Shown piece after piece: positions 63,953 through 64,000 of a stretch of DNA of 64,000 nt. The position numbers and the translations under genes were made by a program. Where the stretch lies: the NCBI RefSeq assembly GCF_900116015.1, contig NZ_FOYH01000001.1:865769-929768 (forward strand). The letters run 5' to 3'. Positions within the stretch are counted from its first letter, which is position 1. Every line of letters starts with the position of its first letter. This stretch comes from Enterobacter sp. kpr-6 (lineage in GTDB: Bacteria > Pseudomonadota > Gammaproteobacteria > Enterobacterales > Enterobacteriaceae). The notes under the pieces are model-generated. The model did not search any database and was not told the origin of the DNA. It saw only the letters and a list, made by a program, of their open reading frames with translations.

Positions 63953-64000
63953 TGAGTTGTCACCACAGATTGTTATCTTTTCCAAGTCAAGTCCAGATCT

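Larger units (their letters stand above)
48853..64000. mobile_element. lambdoid prophage integrated in the 5' end of ttcA (right end not in window)
   Basis: A coherent temperate-phage block: integrase, excisionase, RecET recombination genes, a cI/cro immunity region with operators on both sides, CII-like, O-like and P-like replication genes, and then an accessory region with defence genes. The integrase faces ttcA. No head, tail or lysis genes have been reached at the right edge, so completeness cannot be judged. The site and gene order recall the Rac prophage of E. coli K-12, but repressor, RecT and replication genes differ. Confidence 0.92.

Overview
The window is chromosomal DNA of a member of the Enterobacteriaceae, moderately GC-rich and probably of the Enterobacter/Lelliottia/Kosakonia/Citrobacter group. 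The genus cannot be fixed by reading alone. The reasons are near-identity in length and motifs to Escherichia coli proteins in the order pyrF-yciH-osmB-yciT-yciZ-pdeR-rnb-yciW-fabI-sapFDCBA, psp, ycjM-ompG-ycjW-ycjXF-tyrR-tpx-ycjG-mpaA-mppA, zntB-fnrS-dbpA-ttcA, plus an ERIC element and a REP-like repeat.

Layout. Positions 1-14.9 kb hold housekeeping genes: pyrimidine synthesis, c-di-GMP turnover, RNase II, fatty-acid synthesis and the Sap ABC transporter. At 15-17.8 kb an MFS exporter with a divergent LysR regulator and a yajD-type HNH gene sit where E. coli K-12 has its putrescine (puu) genes. At 17.8-20.6 kb is the phage-shock locus (pspF divergent from pspABCD, with a sigma-54 promoter; pspE is absent). 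At 20.6-34.4 kb is a complete ycj alpha-glucoside catabolic operon. It encodes a lipoprotein binding protein, two permeases and an intact ATPase; two phosphorylases with a beta-phosphoglucomutase; three enzymes that oxidise and epimerise glucosides; the OmpG porin and the LacI-type regulator YcjW. A 15-bp sequence lies both just downstream of the ycjM promoter and inside the end of ycjT, and is the best candidate for the YcjW operator. From 34.5 to 48.9 kb follow ycjXF, tyrR, tpx, the murein-peptide recycling genes ycjG/mpaA/mppA, a chemoreceptor with almost no periplasmic domain, a YceK-like lipoprotein, zntB, the small RNA FnrS with its FNR site, dbpA and ttcA.

From about 48.85 kb to the right edge lies a lambdoid prophage integrated in the 5' end of ttcA, the gene used by Rac in E. 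coli. Its leftward arm is int, xis, small genes, recT and a very long recE. The immunity region has a LexA-like cI repressor facing a cro/ydaS-like gene, and both sides carry copies of one 14-bp operator (ACAG-N6-CTGT). The rightward arm is a ydaT-like CII equivalent, an O-like initiator with two triplets of 12-bp iterons, a P-like helicase loader and small overlapping genes. The usual nin/late region then gives way to AT-rich accessory DNA with a two-gene Kiwa-type anti-phage system (kwaA-kwaB) and a PD-(D/E)XK nuclease gene that may be a further defence gene. The right end of the prophage is outside the window.

Functions are assigned from recognition of family motifs and remembered relatives; no database search was run. 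Starts were chosen from ribosome-binding sites and family length.
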